Shown piece after piece: positions 45,684-54,274 of a DNA stretch of 64,000 bases; within the stretch, counting starts at the first letter, position 1; each line of letters opens with the position of its first letter. The position numbers were made by a program, and so were the translations under genes. The DNA lies in NCBI GenBank assembly GCA_029262415.1, contig JAJCZL010000058.1, positions 62,001-126,000 on the forward strand, written 5' to 3'. The DNA comes from Deltaproteobacteria bacterium (GTDB taxonomy: Bacteria; Desulfobacterota; Binatia; UBA1149; JAJCZL01). The notes under the pieces were generated by a model. That model saw only the letters and a list, made by a program, of their open reading frames with translations. It did not search any database and had not been told where the DNA came from.

Positions 45684-46406
45684 ATGATGTATCTCGCCGT
45701 ATTCGTTCTCCTCAGCTTCTTCATTCTCGTCCACGAGTTCGGCCATTTTTACGTAGCCAAGCGCGCTGGGATTCCGATCTCCAGGTTCTCAGTAGGAGTC
45801 GGGCCGGCGCTGTTGTCACGCACGTTCGCAGGTACCGAGTACCGGCTCTCGGCGGTCCCCATTGGTGGTTACGTGATGCTCGACCTGCAAAGCAACGACG
45901 GGTTTTTCGACCTTCCGATCTCAAAGAGGATAGCGTTCGCACTAGGTGGTCCGGCAGCGAACCTGCTCGCCGCATGTGCGGCGTTTGCGGCCTTCAACTG
46001 TGCGACGCAAGGCGCGAGCCTCTACGGGATATTTATCGCTCCGATCGAACAGACGGGGCACGCGCTCGCCACGGTGATGGTGACGATTCCGCAGATCGTC
46101 CTGAACACCGGTCAGCTGTCCGGCGTCGTCGGCTTAGTTGCAGAAGGCGGCGACTTCGTCGCTGGTTCTTTGGTTCGCGCGCTCCAGCTTTCAGTCGTGG
46201 TAAATCTCAACCTCGCAGTGATCAACATGCTGCCGATCCCGCCTCTGGATGGCGGTAAGGTCGTTCTCTACCTGCTCGAAAAAATGCACGCCGGGCTCGC
46301 ACGTTTGCACGTGCCGCTGAGCGCGGCCGGATGGATCCTCGTTCTCGGTGCGCTCGCCTACATTACGCTCCAGGACATTCGCCGGCTCATCATCGGCTTC
46401 GTCTGA
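45684..46406 (+). CDS. M50-family membrane metalloprotease, PDZ-less
   Basis: A 240-residue site-2-protease-like membrane protein. HEFGHFYVAKRAG gives the zinc HExxH, and NMLPIPPLDGGKVVLYLLEK gives the third-ligand NPxPxLDGG-type motif. There are about four to five membrane segments. RseP has two PDZ domains between the motifs; here that stretch is short and PDZ-free, so regulation must differ. The usual bamA/dxr neighbours are absent. The substrate is unknown. Confidence 0.88.
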   Translation: MMYLAVFVLLSFFILVHEFGHFYVAKRAGIPISRFSVGVGPALLSRTFAGTEYRLSAVPIGGYVMLDLQSNDGFFDLPISKRIAFALGGPAANLLAACAAFAAFNCATQGASLYGIFIAPIEQTGHALATVMVTIPQIVLNTGQLSGVVGLVAEGGDFVAGSLVRALQLSVVVNLNLAVINMLPIPPLDGGKVVLYLLEKMHAGLARLHVPLSAAGWILVLGALAYITLQDIRRLIIGFV

Positions 46407-46420
46407 GCGAGGATCGGCGA

Positions 46421-47215
46421 TCAGCCGGCCGTAATATCTTCGCCGCCGTCCACGCCGAGCACGTTGCCCGAGATCCACGCAGCTCCCGGCTCGACCAACA
46501 AGGCGACTGCCTTCGCCACGTCTTCGGGAACCGTCAGTCTCCCGCGCGGGTTAATCGCACGGGCGTGATCTTTGATCGCGTCCGATCCCGGGATCTTTTG
46601 CAGCGCAGCAGTGTCGGTCACACCGGCACGTATCGTGTTTGCGGTGATCCCCCGCGGTGCAAGTTCGACAGCAAGCTGGCGGATGTAGGCCTCCAGAGCC
46701 GCCTTAGCCGCAGAAACCATACCGTAGCCCTTCGCAGCCCGCGTCGAGCCTGCCGAGGACATCGCGAGCACGCGACCGCCCTCGCCCAGCAACCCGCGCC
46801 ATACTAAGTCTTGGGTCCAGAACACCAGCGAACTGGCCATCACGTCTAGGGTCATCGCAGCCTGAGACGGCCGCGCGGAACCTTTGCGATCATCATCGAC
46901 TAAGGGAACCAGTGAGCCGAACGCGAGCGAGTGAAACAGCAGGCAGACCGAGCCGGATACCGCCTGCGCAGCCAGTGCATCGACGACCTCGGTTCGCTTG
47001 TCGGCATCGGCCGCGTTGGTGTTGAAAAAGAGCGCTTTCGCACCGGCCGCTTCGATCGCGGCTCTGGTTTTCTCGGCGGCCGCTATCGTCGAGCGCCGGT
47101 CGAGGTGCACACCGCAGATGTTGATCCCCTTATGTGCCAGTTCTACGGCGACCGCTGCACCGAAACCGCTCGAAACTCCCAGTACCACCGCCCACCGATC
47201 AGTAACCTCGTTCAT
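46421..47215 (-). CDS. SDR-family enoyl-ACP reductase-like protein
   Basis: A 264-residue SDR with VVLGVSSGFGAAVAVELAHKG for NAD(P) binding. The FHSLAFGSLVPL segment and catalytic YGMVSAAK give a Tyr-x6-Lys spacing, as in enoyl-ACP reductases (FabI/FabL) rather than the Tyr-x3-Lys of other SDRs. Residues RGRLTVPEDVAKAVALLVEP and GNVLGVDGGEDI close the protein. ATG 47215 is preferred over the track start at 47308. A role in fatty-acid elongation is likely, possibly for a special acyl chain. Confidence 0.82.
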   Translation of the reverse strand: MNEVTDRWAVVLGVSSGFGAAVAVELAHKGINICGVHLDRRSTIAAAEKTRAAIEAAGAKALFFNTNAADADKRTEVVDALAAQAVSGSVCLLFHSLAFGSLVPLVDDDRKGSARPSQAAMTLDVMASSLVFWTQDLVWRGLLGEGGRVLAMSSAGSTRAAKGYGMVSAAKAALEAYIRQLAVELAPRGITANTIRAGVTDTAALQKIPGSDAIKDHARAINPRGRLTVPEDVAKAVALLVEPGAAWISGNVLGVDGGEDITAG

Positions 47216-47384
47216 GGCGCGGACGATAGTCGCAGCCCCTACGCTCCGCAACCATAGGGCGGTCCCAGCTGCAACCCCGGTACTGGTCAAGGATAAAAGC
47301 GCCGGCATGGACGTAGGGTGCTGAGTTTGCTAGGTTCACGGCGCCCCCGGGGGTACCCGCTTTAATTTAAGGAAAGGAGAAACC

Positions 47385-47669
47385 ATGGCTCAACAAAAAG
47401 GTGCTGAAAAGGAGCTTCACGACGCAGCGTGGGTGTGGGCCGGACGGCTGGTGCTGGCCGCAGGTCTGGTCGGTGCCGGGGTATTCGGCGGCTACATGAA
47501 ATGGGGAGACGCCACCGAACTCCGCGGGACCGTAGGCGAACTCCAGGATAGCATCGTGAAGCTCAAGAACGCCCGCGAGACCGAGTCCACCAAGAAGGCG
47601 CGCGTCGAGCGCGACAAAGAAGTTTGCGAACGCGAACTCAAGGAAATGAAGAAGAAACTCCCCAAGTAG
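47385..47669 (+). CDS. Small membrane protein with coiled-coil tail, unknown
   Basis: A 94-residue protein with one membrane segment (WAGRLVLAAGLVGAGVFGGYM). A Lys/Glu-rich helix follows (LKNARETESTKKARVERD) that looks like a coiled coil ending in a basic tail. A strong AAGGAAAGGAG site precedes the ATG, so the gene is well translated. No family is recognised. It may be an envelope-tethering or division-related small protein; this is a guess. Confidence 0.7.
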   Translation: MAQQKGAEKELHDAAWVWAGRLVLAAGLVGAGVFGGYMKWGDATELRGTVGELQDSIVKLKNARETESTKKARVERDKEVCERELKEMKKKLPK

Positions 47670-47719
47670 TTCTCCTTTGATCGATGCGGAGGTCGACTTT
47701 GCGACGGCCTCCGCTCTCT

Positions 47720-47992
47720 CTACAAGAAGCTGACGAAGTTCCCGACAGCGCCCATCAGTGCGGTCACGTTCGGGAACTCCTCGCACATATCGATCACGGT
47801 TTGGTGATAGGCCGCGATTCGCCCCCGGTCTTGGTCGGCCTCCGAGAGCGCCAGCGCGCCTTGAAGCTCCCTGATCATCGGCTGAACCTCGAGCTTTAGT
47901 TTCACCGGCATCTCCTCATCGACGGCGATCACCAACTTGACGCGTTCAAGGAGGCGGTCGATCATCTCAGCATCACTGCGTGCTTCGGCCAT
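47720..47992 (-). CDS. Small conserved-looking protein, unknown
   Basis: A 90-residue, acidic, mostly helical protein (MIDRLLERVKLVIAVDEEMP, GRIAAYHQTVIDMCEEFPN) with no signal or membrane segment. AGGAG lies at good spacing before ATG 47992. It follows a TPR gene by 10 bases on the same strand, so the two are probably one operon, divergent to luxE. No function can be assigned. Confidence 0.65.
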   Translation of the reverse strand: MAEARSDAEMIDRLLERVKLVIAVDEEMPVKLKLEVQPMIRELQGALALSEADQDRGRIAAYHQTVIDMCEEFPNVTALMGAVGNFVSFL

Positions 47993-48002
47993 TGCTTGTC
48001 TC

Positions 48003-48407
48003 CTAGCGCTCCTTGCCGGGCAGCTTCACGGGCCCTTCGGGTGGCGGTCCGACCGCATCGCCCTCGGCCAGCTGCCGCTTCCAATCAAGAACGCGAGCCT
48101 TGGCACCCGCCTCTTCGGCGGGCTCGATCATCCCGGCGCGTTGATAAAACATCGATAGGTTCGTGTACGAGAGCACATCCTCTGGATCGATCTCCACCAG
48201 CCGTTGTCCGAGCTCTATCGCCCGTTGGTAGTCTTCCATGGCTAAATAGCACATGGCCTTGCCGAGAATCGCGTCTTTGTACTCACTGTCACGCGCAAGG
48301 CAGCGGTCAAAAACCTCGATTGCCTCGATGTGTTTGCCCTCCCCGTGGAGGTCGGCACCCGCGTAAAAGAACTCTTCTAACTCGGAAATCTCCTCGTCCT
48401 CTGGCAT
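48003..48407 (-). CDS. Small TPR-repeat protein
   Basis: A 134-residue soluble protein with about three tetratricopeptide repeats: EFFYAGADLHGEGKHIEAIE, AILGKAMCYLAMEDYQRAIE and SYTNLSMFYQRAGMIEPAEEA. The C-terminus is basic and Pro/Gly-rich. It starts 47 bases from luxE on the other strand and probably shares a control region with it. A protein-binding adaptor role is expected of the fold; the partner is unknown. Confidence 0.8.
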   Translation of the reverse strand: MPEDEEISELEEFFYAGADLHGEGKHIEAIEVFDRCLARDSEYKDAILGKAMCYLAMEDYQRAIELGQRLVEIDPEDVLSYTNLSMFYQRAGMIEPAEEAGAKARVLDWKRQLAEGDAVGPPPEGPVKLPGKER

Positions 48408-48454
48408 ACCCGAGAGTAGCGCCTGGCCGGAGTAGCTCCAAACCGCGGCCGGCG

Positions 48455-49624
48455 GTGGTTTTTGACGTGTCGCAGAACCTCGAACAAGAAATACTTACCT
48501 TCATCGCAGCGCGGGGGACGGACATGGACTTTGATGCGCTCGCGCTCAAGGTCTTCGCCTATCAGTTCGAGCACGTCGAGGTCTACAGGAAGTTCTGCGA
48601 GCGACGCGGTGTCTTGCCTGGTCAGGCTGCATCTTGGAGGCATATCCCGGCCCTGCCGGTCGACGCGTTCAAGCGGAACATGGGGCTCCCCGGCAAACGA
48701 GCGATACGATTCGCGAGCAGCGGCACCACGCAAGGGGCGTCACGGCGCAGCACTCACCAGCTGCGCAACACTCAGACCTATCGTGCCTCGGCGCTCGCAC
48801 ACTTTACCGATATGGTCGTCCCCGATGATCCCGGCGCGATGACCTGCCTTGTTCTGGGACCGACCTTGGCAACGCATCCGGAGTCTTCACTCGGGCAAAT
48901 GTTTACGTGGTGCGCGCAAGAGTACACGGTGAGGACCGACAGCCGAGCGCCGACACCGGCCGGCAACACCACCGTCTGCTTTGCCGCCGACGGAAGCGCG
49001 GATCTTGATGCAGCGGTCAAATGGCTCACCCAGGCCGCATCCGCCGCTAAGCCGGTTTTGATCTTGGCTATCAGTTCGGCGTTGAGCGGCCTATTTGCCG
49101 AACTGCGCAAACGTCGTCTGATGTTGCGATTGCCTGCCGACAGCAGGATCGTCGATACCGGAGGGAGCAAGGGCGCCGCAGGTGTGCTCTCCGCGCGCGG
49201 GATGCTCAAGGCCGCGTGGCGCTACCTACACGTCGCCGCGTACTCGTGCGTCAACCAATACGGAATGACGGAGATGCTCTCGCAATTCTACGACGACGCG
49301 CTGATCTCGCGGGTCGAGGGATCGCTCGCCCCGCGCAGCAAACGCGGCCCGGTTTGGGTGAGGACAAGTGTCGTACATCCGGCTACACTGGCGCCCGTGA
49401 GCGCTGGTGAAACAGGGATTTTAAGACACGTTGATCTGGCCAACTGGGACACCGTCAGCGCGCTACAGACGCTCGACACAGGCCACACACTCGGCCGCGG
49501 TTTCGCGCTGACCGGCCGCGCCCCCCTTGCTGAGGCACGCGGATGCTCACAGCTCATGGCGGTCCTCGACCAGGGCGGACTCGCCAAAGCGGCCAGCGAC
49601 ACCGACAGGGAGCCGAGTCAATGA
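48455..49624 (+). CDS. luxE: LuxE-like acyl-protein synthetase
   Basis: About 389 residues. The LuxE/long-chain acyl-protein-synthetase signature includes RHIPALPVDAFK, IRFASSGTTQGASRR followed by STHQLRN, a CLVLGPTLATHPESSLGQM segment, and YSCVNQYGMTEMLSQFYDDA. These make acyl-AMP from a fatty acid and ATP, then hold the acyl group for the reductase. GTG 48455 or 48467 is the likely start; the track ORF extends 460 bases upstream in antisense text. It overlaps luxC by ATGA. No luxAB, luxD or luciferase is in the window. Confidence 0.87.
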   Translation: MVFDVSQNLEQEILTFIAARGTDMDFDALALKVFAYQFEHVEVYRKFCERRGVLPGQAASWRHIPALPVDAFKRNMGLPGKRAIRFASSGTTQGASRRSTHQLRNTQTYRASALAHFTDMVVPDDPGAMTCLVLGPTLATHPESSLGQMFTWCAQEYTVRTDSRAPTPAGNTTVCFAADGSADLDAAVKWLTQAASAAKPVLILAISSALSGLFAELRKRRLMLRLPADSRIVDTGGSKGAAGVLSARGMLKAAWRYLHVAAYSCVNQYGMTEMLSQFYDDALISRVEGSLAPRSKRGPVWVRTSVVHPATLAPVSAGETGILRHVDLANWDTVSALQTLDTGHTLGRGFALTGRAPLAEARGCSQLMAVLDQGGLAKAASDTDREPSQ

Positions 49625-51003
49625 GCGGCACACTCGGAGGCCGCGGCGGGCCCGGCAAAACTTCCGCTCGTGGAGAAACGTCCGATCGGCCCCACAAGGC
49701 CAACGCGGGCGACAGTCTGCGACGCCGGCTCGCACAAAGCCTCGACAGCGCACTCGCGGCTCGCACCCAAGCGCTACGGCGCTTCACCAACGACGCGCTG
49801 GTAGCCTCGCTTGCCGGCGTGGCGACGCGCTGGACGCAAGACGATTACGCCCCACGCAAGTACGTGATCGCCGAACTCAGCGAGATGCTCGCCATCGACC
49901 CTGCAATGATGCGACGCGGTCTCGACAACATTTTCTCGGTTCTCAACGCCGATGCGCTTACCGAGCTCGTTCACAACGAAGCGCCGACCCCCGATGGCAT
50001 GGAGCGCGCGCACACTTTGCCCAGCGGAACGCAGGCGCGCCTACTCGGTCCGCGCGTGGTTTACTACGGTCTGGCAGGCAACGTACCCGGGCTCGCGATA
50101 CCGGCGATCGTCGCAGGTCTGCTCGCACGCTCGGTGGTGATCGTGCGCGACAGCATACGGCAGCCGATCCTTACCGAGTTGTTCCTGGATACGCTGGCCG
50201 AGGAGGTGCCGCCGCTTGCAGAAATGGTCATCCCGGTTGGCTGGGACGCAAACAACATCGAGATGGAAGCTCTCGCGATCAGCGCATCGGGTCGTGCCGA
50301 GGTCTACGGAAGCGACAAGACTGTCAGCGAAATCGCAGCCCGCCATCAAGACCGTGTCATGCACACCCACGGCACCAGAGTCAGCATCGGACTAGTGCCC
50401 GGCAGTTCAGACACCGATCAGTGGGCTGACGGCTTCGCCGAAGACATGTGTATGTACGAGGGGCGCGGCTGCCTCTCGCCGAAAATACTCTACGTCGTCG
50501 GGCCTCGTGCCCGCGCCGAGCGATTGGCCCGCCGCATGGGCATCGCACTTCGGCGTGTCGACAAACTGTGGCCACGTCGAACCCAAACGCTGGACGACGA
50601 ACTCGCGCGACGCAGCTTCATGGATAACGCCGAGCTCACCGCCTCGCGTGACCAGGGGAACACCGTGGAATTCGGCCGCGAGGGCAGCTGGTGTGTGCAC
50701 CTCAGCGACGCCGTGGCTGTGGATGCGGCGCCCGGGCTGCGCTGCATTACGGTTGTTGCCGCCAGTGACGAGAAAAGCGTGGCTGAGGCCGTCGAAGCCT
50801 CGCCTATTCCCGTAGCGGCTGTCGGCCTTGCCATGCATCCTCGGCAGGACAACTACCACGCGCTTGCAGAGTCACTCAGAGCTGCCGGGACAACGCTGGT
50901 ATGCGCACCGGGCTCCATGCAGGCACCGCCGATTTCCTGGAACCCCGACGGCGGCAAGCGCCTCGGTGATCTTTTGCAATGGCGCCCAATCGATCAGGAC
51001 TGA
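49621..51003 (+). CDS. luxC: LuxC-like fatty acyl (acyl-protein/acyl-CoA) reductase
   Basis: A 460-residue aldehyde-dehydrogenase-fold reductase of the LuxC type. It includes VYYGLAGNVPGLAIPAIVAG, the NADPH region and the catalytic Cys in EGRGCLSPKILYVVG. LuxC takes the acyl group from LuxE and reduces it to a fatty aldehyde with NADPH. The ATG overlaps the luxE stop, and the end overlaps the aminotransferase gene by 25 bases, so the three are tightly coupled. The N-terminal extension (SGTLGGRGGPGKTSARGETS) is disordered and unusual. Confidence 0.87.
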   Translation: MSGTLGGRGGPGKTSARGETSDRPHKANAGDSLRRRLAQSLDSALAARTQALRRFTNDALVASLAGVATRWTQDDYAPRKYVIAELSEMLAIDPAMMRRGLDNIFSVLNADALTELVHNEAPTPDGMERAHTLPSGTQARLLGPRVVYYGLAGNVPGLAIPAIVAGLLARSVVIVRDSIRQPILTELFLDTLAEEVPPLAEMVIPVGWDANNIEMEALAISASGRAEVYGSDKTVSEIAARHQDRVMHTHGTRVSIGLVPGSSDTDQWADGFAEDMCMYEGRGCLSPKILYVVGPRARAERLARRMGIALRRVDKLWPRRTQTLDDELARRSFMDNAELTASRDQGNTVEFGREGSWCVHLSDAVAVDAAPGLRCITVVAASDEKSVAEAVEASPIPVAAVGLAMHPRQDNYHALAESLRAAGTTLVCAPGSMQAPPISWNPDGGKRLGDLLQWRPIDQD

Positions 51004-52220
51004 AACCTCCGGGCGCGGACGACTGGGTTCGTGAGCGGTTCCGCCGCGCGCTGACGCCGACGTCCGGCTCGCCTATGGGCATTATCGTAGGCGAAGCGCG
51101 CGGCTGCACTGTACGCGACACCGACGGTGTCGAACACATCGACTTGCTCGCCGGCATCGGCGTTGCGGCCACGGGACACGGCGATCCACGTATCCTAGCC
51201 GCGATCGACGAGCAGATGCAGCGCCATCTGCACGTGATGGTTTACGGTGAGTTTGTGCAAGAGACTCAACTGCTACTCGCCGAGCGCTTGCTTTCGTTGC
51301 TGCCCGAGCCACTTTCGAGCCTCTACTTTACCAACTCGGGAACCGAAGCGGTCGAAGGCGCACTGAAGCTCGTGCGTAAGGCGACCGGACGGACTCGGCT
51401 GGTCTCCTTTCACGGAGGGTTTCACGGCGACACACTCGGTTCGGTGTCGGTTGGTGGAAACCCACTGTATCGCCATCCATTTATGCCCTTGCTGCCCGAT
51501 GTCGTCTTCGCGCGCTTCAACGACACGGCCTCACTCGACGTTATCGATACCTCGGTTGCAGGAGTCATCGTCGAACCCGTGCAAGCCGAAGCCGGCGTGG
51601 TTTTGCCCGACGATGGGTTTCTGCAAGAGCTGCGCGAGCGCTGCACGCGTGTAGGCGCGCTGTTGATTTTTGACGAAGTCATCACCGGGTTTGGGCGCAC
51701 AGGATCGTTGTTCGCGCTGCAGCGATACGGCGTCGTTCCTGATGTGCTGGTGCTCGCCAAGGCGTTGGGCGGCGGACTCCCACTTGGTGCATTTGTGAGC
51801 CCTCGCAACACCGCCGGTGTGTTTTCGGAGAATCCGCCACTCGGACACGTAACTACGTTCGGTGGTCATCCGCTCTCGTGCGCCGCCGGACTCGCATCGC
51901 TCGAGATTATTTTAGAAGACGGCCTCGCCGAAGCCGCCGAAACCACCGGCGCGCATTTAGAGTCGCTGCTGCGTGCGCGGCTCGCCCACGACAGCGTCCG
52001 GGAGATCCGCAGAGCCGGGCTCTTGATCGGCATTCAAATGGATACTGCAACGCACGTCGCGGCGTTTAGCGAAGAGTGTCGGCGCGAACGACTGATCCTG
52101 GGCTGGACCTTACACGACGATACCGTCGTAAGACTCGCGCCTCCTCTGGTGATCACTGAAGTCGAGGTCGACGAGGCCGTAGGCCGAATGCATCGTGCGC
52201 TTGAAAAAACCGTCGGCTGA
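50979..52220 (+). CDS. Class III PLP aminotransferase
   Basis: A 413-residue class III (ornithine/4-aminobutyrate type) aminotransferase. Motifs are TNSGTEAVEGALKLVRKATG, SFHGGFHGDTLG, LLIFDEVITGFGRTGSLFA with the PLP Asp, and LAKALGGGLPLGAFVSPR with the catalytic Lys. The family swaps amino groups between amines or omega-amino acids and keto acids or aldehydes. The start lies inside luxC. Downstream of an acid-to-aldehyde pair, the obvious idea is amination of the LuxC aldehyde to an amine; this is inferred from order alone. Confidence 0.9.
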   Translation: MAPNRSGLKPPGADDWVRERFRRALTPTSGSPMGIIVGEARGCTVRDTDGVEHIDLLAGIGVAATGHGDPRILAAIDEQMQRHLHVMVYGEFVQETQLLLAERLLSLLPEPLSSLYFTNSGTEAVEGALKLVRKATGRTRLVSFHGGFHGDTLGSVSVGGNPLYRHPFMPLLPDVVFARFNDTASLDVIDTSVAGVIVEPVQAEAGVVLPDDGFLQELRERCTRVGALLIFDEVITGFGRTGSLFALQRYGVVPDVLVLAKALGGGLPLGAFVSPRNTAGVFSENPPLGHVTTFGGHPLSCAAGLASLEIILEDGLAEAAETTGAHLESLLRARLAHDSVREIRRAGLLIGIQMDTATHVAAFSEECRRERLILGWTLHDDTVVRLAPPLVITEVEVDEAVGRMHRALEKTVG

Positions 52221-52228
52221 AGAGTCTG

Positions 52229-53336
52229 CTAGGCCGACTCGCTCATTAGAAAGGCACGGATAAACGGATCGATGTCGCCGTCAAGCACCGCGTCGGCGTT
52301 GCCGACTTCCTGACCCGTACGCGTGTCCTTTACCAAACGGTAAGGGTGCAGCACGTAGTTACGAATCTGCGACCCGAACGCGTTGTCCATCTTGCTGGGC
52401 CCGATCGAGTCGAGTTTCTCGCGCTGTTTCAGCCGCTCGAGTTCGTAGAGCTTCGAGCGCAGAATCTTCATCGCCGTGGCTTTGTTCTTGTGTTGCGAAC
52501 GTTCGTTCTGACAGGCGACGACCATCCCGGTGGGGAGGTGGGTCAGGCGCACTGCAGAGTCGGTCTTATTGACGTGCTGTCCACCGGCACCGCTCGACCG
52601 GTAGGTATCGATTCGTAGATCGTCGGTGTCGATATCGACAACAATCGTGTCATCGATCTCCGGGGCGACATGTACGGCACAAAAACTCGTATGCCGTCTC
52701 TTGGCGCTGTCGAACGGAGAGATCCGCACCAGGCGATGAATCCCAGCCTCCGAGCGCGTGTAACCGTAGGCGTACTCGCCTTCGATGGTGAAGATCGCCG
52801 ACTTCAGTCCCGCGCCGTCACCAGGTGTGTACTCGATCACGTCGACCTTGAACCCGCGGCGTTCCGCCCAGCGCAGATACATTCGAAACAACATGTCACC
52901 GAAGTCTTGCGACTCGGTGCCGCCGGCACCCGGGTGAATTGTCACGATCGCGTTGGAGTCGTCGTACTCGCCCGACAACATGCGCCGCAGCTCTGCGTCG
53001 TCGGCCATCGCCTCGGCTTTGTCGAGCAGGGCGAGAAGCTCGCCGCCGGCGTCTTTGTCGCCCTCGCCGGCCAACTCGACGTAGACCCCCATATCCGAGA
53101 GGGCCTCCTGTAGGGCACGATGGCCTAGGATCTTCGCCTCGAGCGAGGCGTGCTCACGGGTTACTTCTTTGGCTTTGTCTTGGTTGTTCCAGAGATCCGG
53201 ATCAGCACGCATCGAGTCGAGCTCGGCAAAGCGGGTTTCGAGGGCCTCGAAGTCAAAGATGCCTCCCGAGAAGAGCAATCCTCTCCTCTAGCGCCGCCAC
53301 CCGCGCTTTGGCATCCGAAAGTACGTCCATCTCCAT
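52229..53336 (-). CDS. prfB: Peptide chain release factor 2, with programmed +1 frameshift
   Basis: RF2, which ends translation at UGA and UAA. The track shows only the second part. Reading from ATG 53336 gives 27 codons ending CAT CTT, then an in-frame TGA (53255-53253). Moving one base forward, from GAC at 53254, opens the main frame to 52229, for 368 residues in all. The main frame holds the GGQ motif SSGAGGQHVNKTDSAVRLTH. A Shine-Dalgarno-like GGGAGG precedes the shift site, as in other bacteria. An RF2-dependent autoregulation is expected. Confidence 0.92.
53252..53267 (-). promoter_or_regulatory. prfB +1 recoding site
   Basis: On the minus strand the sequence reads GGGAGGCATCTTTGAC: a Shine-Dalgarno-like stimulator, then CTT TGA C. 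Low RF2 lets the ribosome slip forward at the slow TGA codon, from CTT to TTT, so synthesis continues. The layout is the same as the E. coli site. Confidence 0.9.
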
Positions 53337-53380
53337 GGCTGCAGAATTCCACTTGTAGGGACAGGGATCAACGCAGGCCC

Positions 53381-53485
53381 GACGTGATCCACATTGCCGT
53401 GATGCAACTTGGCGAGATCGATACAGTTCTCACGTTCGATACCGGGTTCGACCGCATCCCGGTGGTTCATCCTCGACTGCAAAAC
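53381..53485 (+). pseudogene. Remnant of a PIN-domain (VapC-type) toxin, C-terminal piece
   Basis: Frame +2 reads DVIHIAVMQLGEIDTVLTFD followed by TGFDRIPVVHPRL. This is the C-terminal pattern of VapC PIN-domain RNases: the Asp before IHIA, then a TFD motif with the last acidic ligand, then a GF-D turn. The N-terminal part with the first acidic residues is absent, and the frame runs into prfB upstream. No VapB antitoxin was seen. It is judged a decayed fragment. Confidence 0.6.
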
Positions 53486-53605
53486 CGCCAAACCGCTTGC
53501 CTCGCCATAACCCCGTTTGCTACAACAGGCACCATGCCGGCCCGTCGATCATATCCGTGTAAGTTCACGTCGATTGAGACGCCGAATAGAAGTTAGGCGG
53601 CAAGA

Positions 53606-54274
53606 ATGCAGTTCGTGCAACTTTCCACACTTCTCTCTCCAGAGAAGCTCCCGTATCCAAGCGGTGTCGAGCGCCTTGCCGACGGGGTTCTGCACGTCGC
53701 TGTTCTAACTCGTATGCCCGACGTCTCGCCCAGGATGATCGAATGGTGGTTCAGCGAGTACATGGAGACGACCGAGCACTACAAGCGATGGCACCCGCGA
53801 GACCACCTCTGGATGTCGTGGGAAGACAAGCAGCCCCATACCCACGTTGGCGCCAAGCACCTGGTTCACGAGCGCATAGGAGGCAAACTCAACAAACTCC
53901 GCATTACCTTCGTACCGCCGGAGGAGTACTTCCGCGATGCACTGGAGGAGGTTCCAGGCGCCGTTGCAATTTGTGCGCGTGCCGGCCTGCTCGAACGCCC
54001 AGTTGACCTCGGACGCATGGTTCATCTCGCCCTGCCCCGGCGTTGGGGCTGCGAGCTCCACAGTAGGTTCTGGCTTGGGTATGTCAGCTCGCGGTCCGGA
54101 ACTCGCCTCGTCGAGACAATGGGTAATCTCCCATGGATACGACGTTCTCAAGCGCGAATCTCAAGCGGTCGCGCGCTTCTGGTGCATTGCCACGAAGAGA
54201 TGACGACTCTCGCCGGGTTCCTTCCTGACCTCTACGCGTCCGAATCGAGAACTAGGGAAACTCTGCACAAGTGA
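53606..54274 (+). CDS. DAPG hydrolase (PhlG)-family protein, 3' end altered by IS derivative
   Basis: A 222-residue protein resembling the 2,4-diacetylphloroglucinol hydrolase fold: MIEWWFSEYMETTEHYKRWHPRDH and HVGAKHLVHERIGGK early, then later His residues (VHLALPRRWGCEL, LVHCHEEMTTLAG) that would bind zinc. The final residues (from about TRETLHK) and the stop codon lie inside the IS5 derivative starting at 54253, so the native C-terminus has been replaced. Activity may or may not survive. The substrate is unknown. Confidence 0.75.
   Translation: MQFVQLSTLLSPEKLPYPSGVERLADGVLHVAVLTRMPDVSPRMIEWWFSEYMETTEHYKRWHPRDHLWMSWEDKQPHTHVGAKHLVHERIGGKLNKLRITFVPPEEYFRDALEEVPGAVAICARAGLLERPVDLGRMVHLALPRRWGCELHSRFWLGYVSSRSGTRLVETMGNLPWIRRSQARISSGRALLVHCHEEMTTLAGFLPDLYASESRTRETLHK

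Noticed and set aside
47996-48454. 460-base upstream extension of the luxE ORF in the track
   Set aside because: It is antisense to the TPR and small-protein genes, has no LuxE-like text, and is rich in Arg/Pro/Ser as expected of a shadow frame.
53150-53380. Intact VapC gene extending upstream from the PIN fragment
   Set aside because: The upstream frame is antisense to prfB and lacks the first PIN acidic motif, so only a fragment is reported.
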